From: an uncultured Ruminococcus sp.
Lineage (GTDB): Bacteria > Bacillota > Clostridia > Oscillospirales > Acutalibacteraceae
DNA length: 5,786 nucleotides
Assembly: GCA_902772755.1 (NCBI GenBank)
Contig: CACYCD010000027.1
Coordinates: 1-5,786 of the forward strand
Reading direction: 5' to 3'
Numbering within the stretch: the first letter of the stretch is position 1; each line of letters opens with the position of its first letter. Positions 4,931-5,786 of this stretch are shown in pieces. Made by a program: the position numbers and the translations under genes. The notes beneath the pieces were generated by a model. That model was not told the origin of the DNA. It saw only the letters and a list, made by a program, of their open reading frames with translations, and searched no databases.

Positions 4931-5786
4931 ATGGACAATGAAATTATGCAGGTCATTATGGGACTTCGCCCGATAGACGATGATTTTATGAGATTGATGT
5001 TTTCGGATAATAAAGCGTTGGTGGAATATGTTCTCAGAGTAATACTTGACAAGCAGGATCTCACGGTTGAAAAAAGTGAAACACAGTATGACTTGATAAT
5101 ATTCGGCTCAAAGGGATTGACACTCGATGTTTTTGCGACCGACAGCACAGGGAAAAAGTATAACATCGAGATACAGCGTTCAAACAGCGGAGCAATACCG
5201 CAGAGGGCAAGGTATCATTCGGCAGCACTGGATGTTGCAGCTTTATCAAAAGGTATGAAAATCAGCAAATTGCCCGACTCATACGTGATATTTATTACAG
5301 AGAATGATGTTATCCAGGATAACTGCCCGACATACATAATCGAGAGAAATATTCTCGGAAGCAACAAGCTGTTCAATGACGGCTCACACATCATTTATGT
5401 GAACGGTGCGTACAAAAATACAGAAACAGCCATCGGCAAGCTAATACATGACTTTACCTGCAGAAGTGCAGACAGTATGCTTTGCCCGCCAATGGCAGAT
5501 GTGACATACAAATACAAAAACACTCAAAAGGGAGTTGAGCTTATGTGTAAGGCAATAGAGGATTATGGTTTAAAACAACGTCAGGAAGGTATCCAAGAAG
5601 GTATCCAAGAAGGTATCCAAAAAGGTCTACGTAAAGGTCTACGTGAAGGTCGTCAGGAAGGTCGTCAGGAGGGTATTGTTGAGTCGATAAAAAAATTCAT
5701 AAAAAAGGGCAAATTATCCCATGAGGAAATTGCCGAAAACTTCGATGTACCCGTTGAAGAAGTACGCAGACTGGCTGCTCAGGCGA
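4931..5786 (+). CDS. Rpn / PD-(D/E)XK nuclease family 'transposase-like' protein, cut by window edge
   Basis: 285 complete codons are visible without a stop. The ATG at 4931 follows AAGGTG (4919-4924). The N-terminal motif (residues 13-39, RPIDDDFMRLMFSD and after) is typical of the PDDEXK_2 / Rpn group. A nuclease core follows, with D66 (LDVFATD) and E80-I-Q82 (NIEIQR), the D...E-x-Q form of the PD-(D/E)XK site. E. coli Rpn proteins are reported DNA endonucleases that promote RecA-independent recombination; the role here is inferred. Residues 218-249 are eight tetrapeptides of the type Q/R-E/K-G-x, then a basic helix and a small helix-turn-helix-like end (LSHEEIAENFDVPVEEVRRL). Only a short C-terminus is probably missing. 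It has its own promoter, diverges from htpG, and has no visible terminal inverted repeats. It is more likely a stand-alone accessory nuclease than an active insertion sequence. Confidence 0.
   Translation, partial: MDNEIMQVIMGLRPIDDDFMRLMFSDNKALVEYVLRVILDKQDLTVEKSETQYDLIIFGSKGLTLDVFATDSTGKKYNIEIQRSNSGAIPQRARYHSAALDVAALSKGMKISKLPDSYVIFITENDVIQDNCPTYIIERNILGSNKLFNDGSHIIYVNGAYKNTETAIGKLIHDFTCRSADSMLCPPMADVTYKYKNTQKGVELMCKAIEDYGLKQRQEGIQEGIQEGIQKGLRKGLREGRQEGRQEGIVESIKKFIKKGKLSHEEIAENFDVPVEEVRRLAAQA
5585..5680 (+). repeat. In-frame 12-bp tandem repeat, eight units
   Basis: Eight consecutive 12-mers run in blocks of identical copies: GAAGGTATCCAA three times (5585-5620), AAAGGTCTACGT twice (5621-5644), GAAGGTCGTCAG twice (5645-5668), then the diverged GAGGGTATTGTT. 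Each unit adds one tetrapeptide to the tail of the Rpn-like protein, so copy changes stay in frame. The 3+2+2 blocks suggest successive slippage duplications. Confidence 0.

Noticed and set aside
4906..5249. Minus-strand ORFs opposite the Rpn-like gene
   Set aside because: They are antisense shadows: the plus-strand frame has the family motifs, a promoter and a ribosome binding site.
4931..5786. Full insertion sequence
   Set aside because: The family name includes 'transposase', but no terminal inverted repeats or target duplications are seen on the visible side, and the gene has an ordinary promoter.

Overview
The window looks like chromosomal DNA of a low-to-moderate GC Firmicute, most likely a Ruminococcus-type clostridium. 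Four things point there: a Spo0A-type DNA-binding domain, a perfect CIRCE operator, strong AGGAGG-type ribosome binding sites, and a PD-(D/E)XK 'Rpn/transposase-like' protein with a Gly/Glu/Gln repeat tail, a family I recall as abundant in gut Ruminococcus. The genus is an inference.

Layout. (1) Positions 1-1376, minus strand: an almost complete membrane sensor histidine kinase of the GHKL (AgrC-like) class, cut by the left edge. (2) Positions 1377-1625: a short region holding a 12-codon plus-strand ORF (MSFWKWFWGLFG) behind a near-perfect Shine-Dalgarno and ahead of a strong hairpin. (3) Positions 1626-2420, minus strand: a response regulator with a receiver domain and a Spo0A-like C-terminal domain, with its own promoter and probably a TTG start. 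(4) Positions 2421-2850: a stretch with no supportable protein gene. It carries the regulator's promoter, an oppositely directed extended -10 promoter, a probable structured small RNA with complementary hairpin loops, two TGTGGAAAA (DnaA-box-like) repeats and the htpG terminator. (5) Positions 2851-4746, minus strand: complete htpG (Hsp90), with a consensus promoter and a perfect CIRCE. (6) Positions 4931-5786, plus strand: an Rpn/PDDEXK_2 family protein running off the right edge, with eight 12-bp repeats coding for a tetrapeptide tail.

How the genes may work together. The kinase, tiny peptide and regulator are adjacent, and the peptide gene sits in the opposite orientation between the other two. 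This suggests a compact peptide-sensing two-component module: the peptide as signal or target, the polytopic GHKL kinase as receptor, and the Spo0A-like regulator as output. This is inferred from layout and domains and is the most interesting part of the window. htpG appears to be an independent, HrcA-controlled heat-shock gene. The Rpn-like gene is divergent from htpG and looks like an accessory element.

[Form note: the original answer gave no confidence values; each confidence of 0 is a placeholder required by the schema, not an estimate.]
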